The notes under the pieces are model-generated. The model searched no databases and had not been told where the DNA came from. It saw only the letters and a list, made by a program, of their open reading frames with translations. Both the position numbers and the translations under genes were made by a program. Of a stretch of 8,866 nt of DNA, positions 1 through 6,586 are shown one piece after another. Position 1 is the first letter of the stretch, and every line of letters begins with the position of its first letter. The stretch covers positions 1-8,866 of the forward strand of contig CALATC010000225.1 of assembly GCA_937891475.1 (NCBI GenBank). Direction: 5' to 3'. Origin of the DNA: an uncultured Granulicatella sp. GTDB taxonomy: Bacteria; Bacillota; Bacilli; Lactobacillales; Aerococcaceae.

Positions 1-1
1 T

Positions 2-157
2 GAGATTATTGATATTGTAGCGCATTTTAGTCCAGTTTATTGGTTTGTTCAAATCATTGATCGCCAAGAATTACTTCCAGGTATTCCAATGGTATTAGTA
101 ATGGCACTAGTCTTCTTTACAGCAGGGAATTATCGTTTAGAAACTTATGTTGATTAA
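2..157 (+). CDS. C-terminal fragment of a probable ABC-2 type transporter permease
   Basis: A reading frame open from the left edge ends at TAA 155-157 and gives 51 residues. The fragment has a short amphipathic stretch with the motif HFSPVYWFVQ, then one hydrophobic segment (about residues 32-43, PMVLVMALVFFT), then a polar tail ending in YRLETYVD. This layout, with a last membrane helix and a short polar tail, is typical of the end of ABC-2 family permeases, where the cognate ATPase gene usually lies upstream. The rest of the gene is outside the window, so substrate and partner cannot be named. The assignment rests on the general look of the tail, and another polytopic membrane protein is possible. 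The 67-base gap to the next gene has no clear terminator. Confidence 0.5.
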   Translation, partial: EIIDIVAHFSPVYWFVQIIDRQELLPGIPMVLVMALVFFTAGNYRLETYVD

Positions 158-224
158 GAAGTATTGCATCCATTTTTGAATAATGGTAGGATGAATAGAA
201 AAATTATCAAGCTGAGGAGATTAT

Positions 225-959
225 ATGCCAGTAGGAATTATTATCAATTCATTTGCCATTTTATTAGGAGGAATCGTTGGAGGTTTTGCAGGACATAAAA
301 TTCCATCGGAAATCAAAATTCAATTAAATTTAATTTTTGGATTGTCTGCTATGATGCTAGGAATTACTTCTATAGGATTAGTAAAAAATATTTCAGCAGT
401 CATTCTATCTATGGTTATAGGAACAATTGTAGGAATATCTTGCAAAGTAGGAGTAAGAATCAATCAATTGGGGCAATTATTGGAACGTCCAGTAGCTAGA
501 TTTAGCAGTGGAGGTTATAGTGGATTAAGTCAGGAAGAATTTTTGACGCAATTAGTAACAGTAATCGTATTATTTTGTTTTAGTGGAACAGGGATTTATG
601 GTTCGCTTGATTCTGGAATGACAGGAGATCATAGTATCTTAATTGCGAAATCTATTTTAGATTTTTTCACGGCTGCTATTTTTGCTTGTAATGTTGGATA
701 TGTTGTTTCATTAGTGGCAGTACCACAATTTATAACGTTCTTTTCGTTATATTTATTTGGGACACAAATTTTACCTTTGACAAATCCAGCAATGTTGGCA
801 GATTTTAGAGCTTGTGGTGGCATGATTATGTTAGCAACAGGATTTCGAATCATTAAGGTTAAAATGTTTCCAGTAGCCGATATGATTCCTGCAATGCTCA
901 TTGTTATGCCGATAAGTTGGGGATGGATTAATTGGATTCTCCCATTGATTACAGGATAA
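225..959 (+). CDS. DUF554 family membrane protein (YdfK-like)
   Basis: This 244-residue protein is hydrophobic throughout, with roughly seven or eight predicted membrane segments (about residues 3-24, 33-52, 56-76, 108-128, 142-166, 168-186, 196-210 and 217-241). The family marks are the glycine-rich N-terminus (INSFAILLGGIVGG, residues 7-20), the central FSGTGIYGS segment and a C-terminal FPVADMIPAMLIVMP segment. These are features of the DUF554 family, which is conserved in Firmicutes and has no settled function; a transport role is often suspected but is not shown here. The start is supported by GAGGAG at 214-219, five bases before the ATG. A weak promoter candidate lies at 164-192 (TTGCAT, 17 bases, TAGGAT). 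The end of the gene contains the promoter of the next gene. Confidence 0.82.
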   Translation: MPVGIIINSFAILLGGIVGGFAGHKIPSEIKIQLNLIFGLSAMMLGITSIGLVKNISAVILSMVIGTIVGISCKVGVRINQLGQLLERPVARFSSGGYSGLSQEEFLTQLVTVIVLFCFSGTGIYGSLDSGMTGDHSILIAKSILDFFTAAIFACNVGYVVSLVAVPQFITFFSLYLFGTQILPLTNPAMLADFRACGGMIMLATGFRIIKVKMFPVADMIPAMLIVMPISWGWINWILPLITG

Positions 960-973
960 ACTGGGTGTATAAT
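945..973 (+). promoter_or_regulatory. Sigma-A promoter for the YbjQ-family gene
   Basis: TTGATT (945-950) is followed by a 17-base spacer and a perfect TATAAT (968-973). The -35 element lies within the last codons of the DUF554 gene, so the small gene downstream can be transcribed on its own. Both hexamers and the spacer length match those of the pflB promoter at 1989-2017. Expected transcription start is near 980. Confidence 0.7.
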
Positions 974-1008
974 GAAGTTGATAAAAAAATCACAAAGGAG
1001 TGGTTAGG

Positions 1009-1326
1009 ATGATTATTACAACAACACCAACAATTGAAGGACATCATATTGTTGAATATAAGGGAATTGCTTTTGGAGAAGTCATTTCAGGGGTAAATGT
1101 GTTAAAAGACCTTGGAGCAAGTTTTCGTGATTTCTTCGGTGGTCGTTCTCAAGGGTATGAAGAAGAATTGTTAAAAGCTCGTGAAGATGCTCTTCGTGAA
1201 TTAGAAAAACGTGCAGCTAATTTGGGAGCTAATGCAGTTGTCGGAGTGAAAATCGATGCTGAGACAGTAGGAACAGGTGGTATGTTAATGGTAATGGCAT
1301 CTGGTACTGCGGTTGTTATTGACTAA
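1009..1326 (+). CDS. YbjQ/UPF0145 family protein
   Basis: The 105-residue product begins [12 protein letters not shown], continues with [15 protein letters not shown] and an acidic/basic helix ([18 protein letters not shown]), then [14 protein letters not shown] and a small hydrophobic C-terminus ending in SGTAVVID. This is the full pattern and usual length of the YbjQ (UPF0145, heavy-metal-binding-like) family, small cytoplasmic proteins that form ring-shaped oligomers and whose role is not established. Start choice: an upstream GTG at 1000 is in frame, but its G is the last base of the ribosome site AAAGGAG (994-1000). The ATG at 1009 sits eight bases after that site and matches the usual family N-terminus. 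The gene has its own promoter (945-973) and a strong terminator after it, so it is probably a single-gene unit. Confidence 0.88.
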   Translation: MIITTTPTIEGHHIVEYKGIAFGEVISGVNVLKDLGASFRDFFGGRSQGYEEELLKAREDALRELEKRAANLGANAVVGVKIDAETVGTGGMLMVMASGTAVVID

Positions 1327-1356
1327 GCTTCTTATTAAAAGATAGAAATCAATTAT

Positions 1357-1390
1357 AGGGTTGATGGATTTTCCATCAACCTTATTTTGT
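1357..1390 (+). terminator. Rho-independent terminator after the YbjQ-family gene
   Basis: GGTTGATGGA (1359-1368) pairs perfectly with TCCATCAACC (1372-1381) around a three-base loop, and two further pairs, one of them G-T, extend the stem outward. TTATTTTGT follows. It lies 33 bases after the stop codon and closes the DUF554/YbjQ block. Confidence 0.85.
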
Positions 1391-1724
1391 ATACAAAGAA
1401 GTTTTATTTCTTAATATTAGAGGAGAAGAAGCTACTATTACGATACTAAAATAAAAAGTTGACCTAATAATTCAAGAAAAACTGAGTGAGTTAAAAGAAA
1501 AAAGAGGGAAGTAAACTAAAAAGCGCAAAAAATTTTATGATGATATCTTTAAATATTTAAACAAAAAAGAATCATTATACAAAATAAAAAATTTTCTGTT
1601 GATCATATGTAATACAACAGATAACAATTTACATGGGATTTTTAAAAAATCAAGAGTAATAAAAGTATTACAGGAAATTATAAAAGGGAATTTAAAAGGC
1701 AAAAAATGCAAGCGGATACAGTAA
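1389..1724 (+). pseudogene. Possible decayed gene of unknown identity
   Basis: One forward frame stays open from just after the terminator to TAA at 1722 except for two TAA stops, at 1452-1454 and 1512-1514. The stretch after the second stop (1515-1721) is 69 codons without a stop and has no in-frame ATG, which is unusual in DNA this AT-rich. Residues read as a basic, helix-prone protein, with fragments such as DLIIQEKLSELKEKRGK, FYDDIFKYLNKKESLYKIKN and SRVIKVLQEIIKGNLKGKK. A different frame then carries a protein-like stretch (QADTVKSRVLDTEFYS, about 1708-1755), suggesting a frameshift as well. I do not recognise the family. No ribosome site or intact start is evident. The alternative is non-coding AT-rich DNA with a chance open frame. 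Confidence 0.3.
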
Positions 1725-1988
1725 AATCAAGAGTTTTAGATACAGAATTTTATTCATAACGTAAACAATCACTTGATAAATAAAATAATTTTATCAAATC
1801 TATATAACACAACACTGTATTAATACAGATACTTAAATGTGTTTTATTTTTAAAATCCAATGTATTTTTAAGAATAAAAGCTTAAAGAGTAGCTTTTTCA
1901 ATAGTTTTTCTTTATATTTTTTTAACAAAGTACTTGTAATAAATATCACTTAAATAAAAAAATAGTACAGATTTATGTCATTATTCCA
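1725..1988. other. AT-rich non-coding stretch upstream of the pflB promoter
   Basis: No intact gene is visible. It holds a perfect 14-bp palindrome, CTGTATTAATACAG, at 1815-1828, loosely framed by AACACA (1806-1811) and TGTGTT (1839-1844). A weak hairpin, AAAAGCT (1876-1882) with AGCTTTT (1891-1897) followed by more T, could be an old terminator of the decayed gene. No convincing catabolite-response site or Rex site was found. Confidence 0.4.
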
Positions 1989-2017
1989 TTGATTATTCTT
2001 GAGAAAAGATGTATAAT
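1989..2017 (+). promoter_or_regulatory. pflB promoter
   Basis: TTGATT (1989-1994), a 17-base spacer and a perfect TATAAT (2012-2017) give a strong sigma-A promoter, with transcription expected from about 2024 and a leader of about 47 bases. The spacer contains TCTTGAGA (1997-2004), the core of the repeat found upstream of the AlbA_2 gene at 4544-4642. Confidence 0.78.
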
Positions 2018-2070
2018 GACCTTGTTAAAAGAAAAACAAAAATAAAACCCAAAAGAAAAGAGGAAAATAA

Positions 2071-4386
2071 ATGGTTAATAAAGCAGTTGTTGAATCCCAA
2101 GAACTTTTTGAAAAAGCTTGGGAAGGCTTCAAAGGTGTAGATTGGAAAGAGAAAGCAAGTGTATCTCGTTTCGTTCAAGCTAACTACACACCTTATGATG
2201 GAGATGAAAGCTTCCTTGCTGGGCCAACAGAACGTTCACTACACATTAAAAAAGTAGTAGAAGAAACTAAAGCTCACTATGAAGCAACTCGTTTCCCAAT
2301 GGACACTCGTCCAACTTCTATTGCTGATATTCCTGCTGGATATATCGACAAAGAAAACGAAGTAATCTACGGTATCCAAAATGATGAATTGTTCAAATTG
2401 AACTTCATGCCAAAAGGTGGTATCCGTATGGCGGAAACTACTTTGAAAGAAAATGGATATGAACCAGATCCAGCTGTTCACGAAATCTTTACAAAATATG
2501 TAACAACAGTTAACGATGGTATTTTCCGTGCTTATACTTCAAACATCCGTCGTGCTCGTCACGCACACACTGTAACTGGTCTTCCAGATGCATACTCTCG
2601 TGGACGTATCATCGGTGTTTATGCACGTCTTGCTTTATACGGTGCAGACTACTTAATGCAAGAAAAATTAAGCGACTGGAACTCAATTGAAGATATCAAT
2701 GAAGAAACAACTCGTTTACGTGAAGAAATCAGCTTACAATACCAAGCATTACAACAAGTTGTTCGCTTAGGGGACTTATACGGAGTTGATGTTCGTAAAC
2801 CAGCGATGAACACTAAAGAAGCTGTTCAATGGGTAAACATTGCATTCATGGCAGTATGTCGTGTTATCAATGGTGCTGCTACATCTCTAGGACGTGTACC
2901 AATCGTTTTAGACGTTTATGCAGAACGTGACTTAGCTCGTGGAACATTTACAGAATCAGAAATCCAAGAATTCATTGATGATTTCGTTATGAAATTACGT
3001 ACAGTTAAATTTGCTCGTACAAAAGCTTATGACCAATTATATTCTGGTGACCCAACATTCATCACAACTTCTATGGCTGGTATGGGTAACGATGGTCGTC
3101 ACCGTGTTACTAAGATGGACTACCGTTTCTTAAACACATTAGATAACATTGGTAACTCTCCAGAACCAAACTTAACAGTTTTATGGACTGATCAATTACC
3201 ATACAACTTCCGTCGCTACTGCATGCACATGAGCCACAAACACTCTTCAATTCAATATGAAGGTGTGACAACAATGGCTAAAGATGGATATGGTGAAATG
3301 AGCTGTATCTCATGCTGTGTATCACCACTTGACCCAGAAAACGAAGAACAACGTCACAACATCCAATACTTTGGAGCTCGTGTAAACGTATTGAAAGCTC
3401 TTCTAACTGGTTTAAACGGTGGTTACGACGATGTTCACAAAGACTACAAAGTATTTGACATTGATCCAATCCGTGACGAAGTTCTTGAATTCGAATCAGT
3501 TAAAGCTAACTTCGAAAAATCTCTTGACTGGTTAACAGACACTTATGTAGATGCATTAAATATCATCCACTACATGACAGATAAATATAACTATGAAGCT
3601 GTTCAAATGGCATTCTTACCAACTAAACAACGTGCAAACATGGGATTCGGTATCTGTGGATTCGCAAATACTGTAGATACATTAGCAGCTATTAAATATG
3701 CTACAGTTAAACCAATTCGTGATGAAGATGGATACATCTACGACTACGAAACAATTGGTGAATACCCACGTTGGGGTGAAGATGACCCTCGTTCAAACGA
3801 ATTAGCAGAATGGTTAATCGAAGCTTATACAACTCGTCTACGTAGCCACAAACTATATAAAGACGCAGAAGCTACAGTTTCATTATTAACAATTACTTCT
3901 AACGTTGCTTACTCTAAACAAACTGGTAACTCTCCAGTTCATAAAGGGGTATACTTAAACGAAGATGGTACTGTAAACTTATCTAAACTTGAATTCTTCT
4001 CACCAGGTGCTAACCCATCTAACAAAGCTAAAGGTGGTTGGTTAGATAACTTGAAATCATTATCAAGCTTAGACTTCAGTTATGCAGCTGACGGTATCTC
4101 ATTAACAACTCAAGTTTCACCTCGTGCTTTAGGTAAAACTCGTGATGAACAAGTAGATAACTTAGTAACAATCTTAGATGGATACTTCGAAAGTGGCGGT
4201 CAACACGTTAACTTAAACGTAATGGACTTAAACGACGTTAAAGATAAAATCTTATCTGGTGAAGACGTAATCGTACGTATCTCTGGATACTGTGTAAACA
4301 CTAAATACTTAACTCCAGAACAAAAAGCTGAGTTAACTCAACGTGTATTCCACGAAATCTTATCTATGGACGATGCTTTAGCATAA
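2071..4386 (+). CDS. pflB: Formate C-acetyltransferase (pyruvate formate-lyase)
   Basis: This cytoplasmic glycyl-radical enzyme converts pyruvate and CoA to acetyl-CoA and formate during anaerobic or sugar-limited mixed-acid fermentation. The 771-residue protein has the family's full length. The long PFL domain (about residues 10-640) contains the paired catalytic cysteines in [13 protein letters not shown] (C415 and C416). The C-terminal glycine-radical domain contains [12 protein letters not shown], with the radical glycine at G739. The wording of the glycine loop ([14 protein letters not shown]) is that of streptococcal-type enzymes rather than the SGYAVRF form of E. coli. AGAGGA at 2059-2064 lies six bases before the ATG. 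Arginine is encoded almost only by CGT/CGC, as in a very highly expressed gene. The activating enzyme gene pflA is not in the window. The gene stands alone between its own promoter and terminator. Confidence 0.98.
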   Translation: MVNKAVVESQELFEKAWEGFKGVDWKEKASVSRFVQANYTPYDGDESFLAGPTERSLHIKKVVEETKAHYEATRFPMDTRPTSIADIPAGYIDKENEVIYGIQNDELFKLNFMPKGGIRMAETTLKENGYEPDPAVHEIFTKYVTTVNDGIFRAYTSNIRRARHAHTVTGLPDAYSRGRIIGVYARLALYGADYLMQEKLSDWNSIEDINEETTRLREEISLQYQALQQVVRLGDLYGVDVRKPAMNTKEAVQWVNIAFMAVCRVINGAATSLGRVPIVLDVYAERDLARGTFTESEIQEFIDDFVMKLRTVKFARTKAYDQLYSGDPTFITTSMAGMGNDGRHRVTKMDYRFLNTLDNIGNSPEPNLTVLWTDQLPYNFRRYCMHMSHKHSSIQYEGVTTMAKDGYGEMSCISCCVSPLDPENEEQRHNIQYFGARVNVLKALLTGLNGGYDDVHKDYKVFDIDPIRDEVLEFESVKANFEKSLDWLTDTYVDALNIIHYMTDKYNYEAVQMAFLPTKQRANMGFGICGFANTVDTLAAIKYATVKPIRDEDGYIYDYETIGEYPRWGEDDPRSNELAEWLIEAYTTRLRSHKLYKDAEATVSLLTITSNVAYSKQTGNSPVHKGVYLNEDGTVNLSKLEFFSPGANPSNKAKGGWLDNLKSLSSLDFSYAADGISLTTQVSPRALGKTRDEQVDNLVTILDGYFESGGQHVNLNVMDLNDVKDKILSGEDVIVRISGYCVNTKYLTPEQKAELTQRVFHEILSMDDALA

Positions 4387-4399
4387 AAATAGAACTTAC

Positions 4400-4430
4400 A
4401 CCACCTAGCCCAATGGCTAGGTGGTTTTTT
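4400..4430 (+). terminator. Rho-independent terminator of pflB
   Basis: CCACCTAGCC (4401-4410) pairs perfectly with GGCTAGGTGG (4415-4424) around the loop CAAT and runs straight into six T (4425-4430). It begins 14 bases after the pflB stop codon. It is a strong, GC-rich stem in an AT-rich setting, in keeping with a highly transcribed gene. Confidence 0.95.
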
Positions 4431-4485
4431 GTGTAATATAGAGGATTGTTTAAAAGAAAGTAGCAGAAAATTGTAATTTTTGAAA

Positions 4486-4513
4486 TTGAACAATAATTTT
4501 GATATTGTATAAA
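4486..4513 (+). promoter_or_regulatory. Probable promoter of the AlbA_2-domain gene
   Basis: TTGAAC (4486-4491), a 16-base spacer and TATAAA (4508-4513) are the best hexamers in the gap. Transcription from about 4520 would place both repeat pairs (4544-4565 and 4621-4642) in a leader of about 140 bases. A weaker alternative uses the TTGAGA of the first repeat (4549-4554) with TATTAA (4573-4578), so the exact start is uncertain. Confidence 0.45.
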
Positions 4514-4543
4514 TGTAAATTAATTATTAAATAGTAGAATAAT

Positions 4544-4565
4544 TTATCTTGAGATTATCTTGAGA
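4544..4565 (+). repeat. Two tandem 11-bp repeats, upstream pair
   Basis: Two exact, head-to-tail copies of TTATCTTGAGA (4544-4554 and 4555-4565). Each unit contains the imperfect dyad TCT-TG-AGA. Together with the second pair at 4621-4642 they look like an operator array, or a leader-RNA site, for the adjacent regulator-like gene. Confidence 0.85.
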
Positions 4566-4620
4566 TTATTATTATTAAGCACATTAGAAATGTTGATATA
4601 AAAGGTTTTTTAATAATGTT

Positions 4621-4642
4621 TTATCTTGAGAATATCTTGAGA
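4621..4642 (+). repeat. Two tandem 11-bp repeats, downstream pair abutting the ribosome site
   Basis: TTATCTTGAGA (4621-4631) is followed head-to-tail by ATATCTTGAGA (4632-4642, one mismatch). The first copy starts exactly 77 bases, seven repeat lengths, after the first copy of the upstream pair. The last copy ends two bases before the ribosome site AAGGAGG (4645-4651), so a protein bound here, on DNA or RNA, could affect expression of the AlbA_2 gene. Confidence 0.85.
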
Positions 4643-4658
4643 ATAAGGAGGCTTAGAT

Positions 4659-6149
4659 ATGAATATAAATATTCCAGAAGGTGTGTCTGTTGAATATAAA
4701 TCGGCTCAAGAAGGATTACCAAAATCTTTTTGGGAAACGTATTCTGCATTTGCGAATACGAACGGAGGAGTAATAATACTTGGCTTTGATGAGCGAGATG
4801 ATAATAATCCCGTAATAGGAGTCAAGAACCCACAAAAAATGTATAATCAGCTTCTAAATGAAGTTAGTAATCCTCAACGAGTTAGTTTTAATCTTTTAAC
4901 AGATGAAGATATTTTGATTAACCCAATTAAGGGAAGTGATAACAGTTTAATAATTGTCAATGTTAGAGAAGCTCCATATTCTGCTAAGCCAGTATATATT
5001 GGTCAAGATATTAGAAAGACGTATATAAGATTAGGTGAAGGAGATAAAGTTGCAACACAGCAACAATTAAAATATTTATTGGCTAGTTCCCAAGAAGACT
5101 TAGATAGCCAAATATTACCTAATTTTGATATAGATGATATTAATTTAGAAACAGTAGAACGATACCGTCAATTGCTTTTAGTACAGGATAAAAAGTATAA
5201 AAATCTTTCTGTAGAGGAATTATTAAAATCAGTTGGTGCTTTTAAGAAAGATCGTAATGGAGATGGAACATTTAAATTAACGACTGGGGGATTATTATTT
5301 TTTGGAAAGTATAACTCAATTACTGATAGATTTCCTCAGTTTCAATTAGATTATTTTGAAAAAGATAGTACTTTAAATCCTAGATGGGTTGATAGAGTTT
5401 CAACAGGGGATTTAAGTTATTCAGAACTTAATTTGTTTGATTTTTTATTAATTGTAAGAGATAAATTAGCAGCGACAGTTAAAGATTCTTTTTCTTTAGA
5501 CGAAAATACGCAAACTAGAATTCCTTTTAAAAAAGATTTAGAGGAATCTTTGCGTGAAGCGTTAGTTAATTCTTTAATGCATGCATATTATGATGGTGAA
5601 ACTTCAGTGAAAATCACAGCATTTCCAGATTACTATGAGTTTAAAAATCCAGGGAATATGAGAGTGTCTATTGATGAATTTATAAGAGGAAATAATTCGA
5701 TTACACGAAATCCAACTATTGCAACATTATTAAGAAAAATTGGTTTTTCTGAGAAAGCTGGGAGTGGAGGACAAAAAATTTTTGATGTTGCTGCAAAGCA
5801 TAAATTAATGTTACCAGATATATATAATCCTATGGATTCAACAACTATTGTTATTTGGAAGGTAGATTTTAAACATAATATTAATAAACTTCCAGAACCA
5901 GATAGAAGCATATTAACTTATATATTTGAAAATGGATCAATAAAGAGAAAAGAAATTGAAAATGATTTAAAATTAGCAGGTCAAGAGTATTCGTACAGAA
6001 AAGCTTTAGAAAGATTAATAGAAGGGAACTATATTAGAAGACAAGGTAATGGTCCAGGAACTAAATATGTTCTGAAAAAAAGTTCGCAAGAACATTATTA
6101 TTTAATGAAACAAATAATGAGAGAAATAGAAGAAAATTTTAAATTATAG
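4659..6149 (+). CDS. AlbA_2-domain ATP-binding regulator-like protein with C-terminal winged helix
   Basis: The 496-residue protein has three parts. An N-terminal Schlafen AlbA_2 (divergent AAA_4) nucleic-acid-binding domain spans about residues 8-140, with VEYKSA (E12, K14) and AFANTNGGVIILGF (30-43). A GHKL-type ATPase-like domain of the kind found in these 'RecG C-terminal-like' proteins spans about 285-400, with REALVNSLMH (E300, N304, H308), the turn KNPGN (329-333), RNPTIATLLRKIGF from 350 and AGSGGQKI (367-374). A winged-helix-like tail spans about 412-470 (RKEIENDLKLAG, ALERLIEGNYIRR). The family is usually described as transcriptional regulator-like, and its targets are mostly unknown. 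Start: AAGGAGG at 4645-4651, seven bases before the ATG. Arginine codons are mainly AGA with some CGA, unlike pflB, and the gene is visibly AT-rich, hinting at transfer. Self-regulation is inferred from the repeats in front. No terminator is clear after it. Confidence 0.85.
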   Translation: MNINIPEGVSVEYKSAQEGLPKSFWETYSAFANTNGGVIILGFDERDDNNPVIGVKNPQKMYNQLLNEVSNPQRVSFNLLTDEDILINPIKGSDNSLIIVNVREAPYSAKPVYIGQDIRKTYIRLGEGDKVATQQQLKYLLASSQEDLDSQILPNFDIDDINLETVERYRQLLLVQDKKYKNLSVEELLKSVGAFKKDRNGDGTFKLTTGGLLFFGKYNSITDRFPQFQLDYFEKDSTLNPRWVDRVSTGDLSYSELNLFDFLLIVRDKLAATVKDSFSLDENTQTRIPFKKDLEESLREALVNSLMHAYYDGETSVKITAFPDYYEFKNPGNMRVSIDEFIRGNNSITRNPTIATLLRKIGFSEKAGSGGQKIFDVAAKHKLMLPDIYNPMDSTTIVIWKVDFKHNINKLPEPDRSILTYIFENGSIKRKEIENDLKLAGQEYSYRKALERLIEGNYIRRQGNGPGTKYVLKKSSQEHYYLMKQIMREIEENFKL

Positions 6150-6217
6150 TGTTAAAGAGAAATATTTATTAATAGAGTAATATTCTATAGGAGATATTTT
6201 TATACTAGCTTATCCTA

Positions 6218-6246
6218 TTGACAAGACTATACGAATTGGTTAGAAT
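6218..6246 (+). promoter_or_regulatory. Near-consensus promoter of the small membrane-protein gene
   Basis: A perfect TTGACA (6218-6223), a 17-base spacer and TAGAAT (6241-6246) make this one of the best promoters in the window. Transcription is expected from about 6253, leaving a leader of only about 23 bases. It lets the 94-residue gene be expressed independently of the AlbA_2 gene 126 bases upstream. Confidence 0.75.
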
Positions 6247-6275
6247 ACAACAAATAGCAAAAGTAGGTGAATGGA

Positions 6276-6560
6276 ATGAGAGAGTGGTATAGAGAACTAC
6301 GTGAAGATTATAATGTTAGCCGTTCATACCATGAAGGATTTTGTGAATGGTATATAAAAAGAAAAGCACCAGATAGTGTTAGACAAATCTTAGCTTATTC
6401 CATCTTTTTCTTTGGGGTATATTTATGGACTAACATACAATTAAGTATATTATTAATTGAATTAGGTTCAGTAGGATATATTTTAATTGTATTGTATGAG
6501 TGGATACAAAAGCTGAGAATGAAAAAAATAGAAAATCAACAAAAAAAGGTTGGAGAATAA
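6276..6560 (+). CDS. Small two-helix membrane protein of unknown function
   Basis: I do not recognise the family. The 94-residue product has a charged, aromatic-rich N-terminal part (residues 1-36, with REWYRELRED and HEGFCEWYIKRK), two adjacent hydrophobic segments (about 37-55, QILAYSIFFFGVYLW, and 57-77, LSILLIELGSVGYILIVLY), and a basic tail (LRMKKIENQQKKVGE). This predicts a helical hairpin with both ends probably in the cytoplasm; there is no signal peptide. Start: the ribosome site TAGGTGA (6264-6270) is placed for the ATG at 6276. An in-frame GTG at 6267 lies inside that site and is unlikely. The stop codon TAA falls in the loop of the terminator. The gene has a strong promoter of its own. 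Its place beside the AlbA_2 gene suggests, but does not show, a link. Confidence 0.7.
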   Translation: MREWYRELREDYNVSRSYHEGFCEWYIKRKAPDSVRQILAYSIFFFGVYLWTNIQLSILLIELGSVGYILIVLYEWIQKLRMKKIENQQKKVGE

Positions 6561-6574
6561 CTCCAACCTTTTTT
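6542..6574. terminator. Bidirectional terminator between convergent genes
   Basis: GGTTGGAG (6548-6555) pairs with CTCCAACC (6561-6568) around the loop AATAA, with six A before the stem and six T after it. It can therefore end transcription from the plus-strand small gene and from the minus-strand nagA-lacD operon. The stop codon of the small gene (6558-6560) lies in the loop, and the lacD stop codon is 12 bases beyond the T run. Confidence 0.92.
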
Positions 6575-6586
6575 GTATTTATGAAT

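Noticed and set aside
629..901. 90-codon open frame on the minus strand inside the DUF554 gene
   Set aside because: It lies wholly antisense to a well-supported membrane-protein gene and its product resembles no family I know.
1754..1767. Possible catabolite-response site TCATAACGTAAACA upstream of pflB
   Set aside because: It misses three of the eleven fixed positions of the TGWAANCGNTNWCA consensus and lies more than 200 bases before the promoter.
2239..2481. Open frames antisense to pflB (also 3278-3469)
   Set aside because: They result from the strong codon bias of pflB on the opposite strand; the products look like nothing known.
4593..4617. Alternative promoter for the AlbA_2 gene using TTGATA (4593-4598)
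   Set aside because: The only good -10 match, AATAAT (4612-4617), leaves a spacer of 13 bases, too short for sigma-A.
4544..4642. CRISPR array or plasmid iterons
   Set aside because: Units are 11 bp with no spacers of constant length, and there is no Cas or replication gene nearby; an operator-like array fits better.
6271..6279. Tiny ATG GAA TGA frame just before the small membrane-protein gene
   Set aside because: Two codons overlapping the real start; it can be explained by chance, and its ATG is only one base from the ribosome site.
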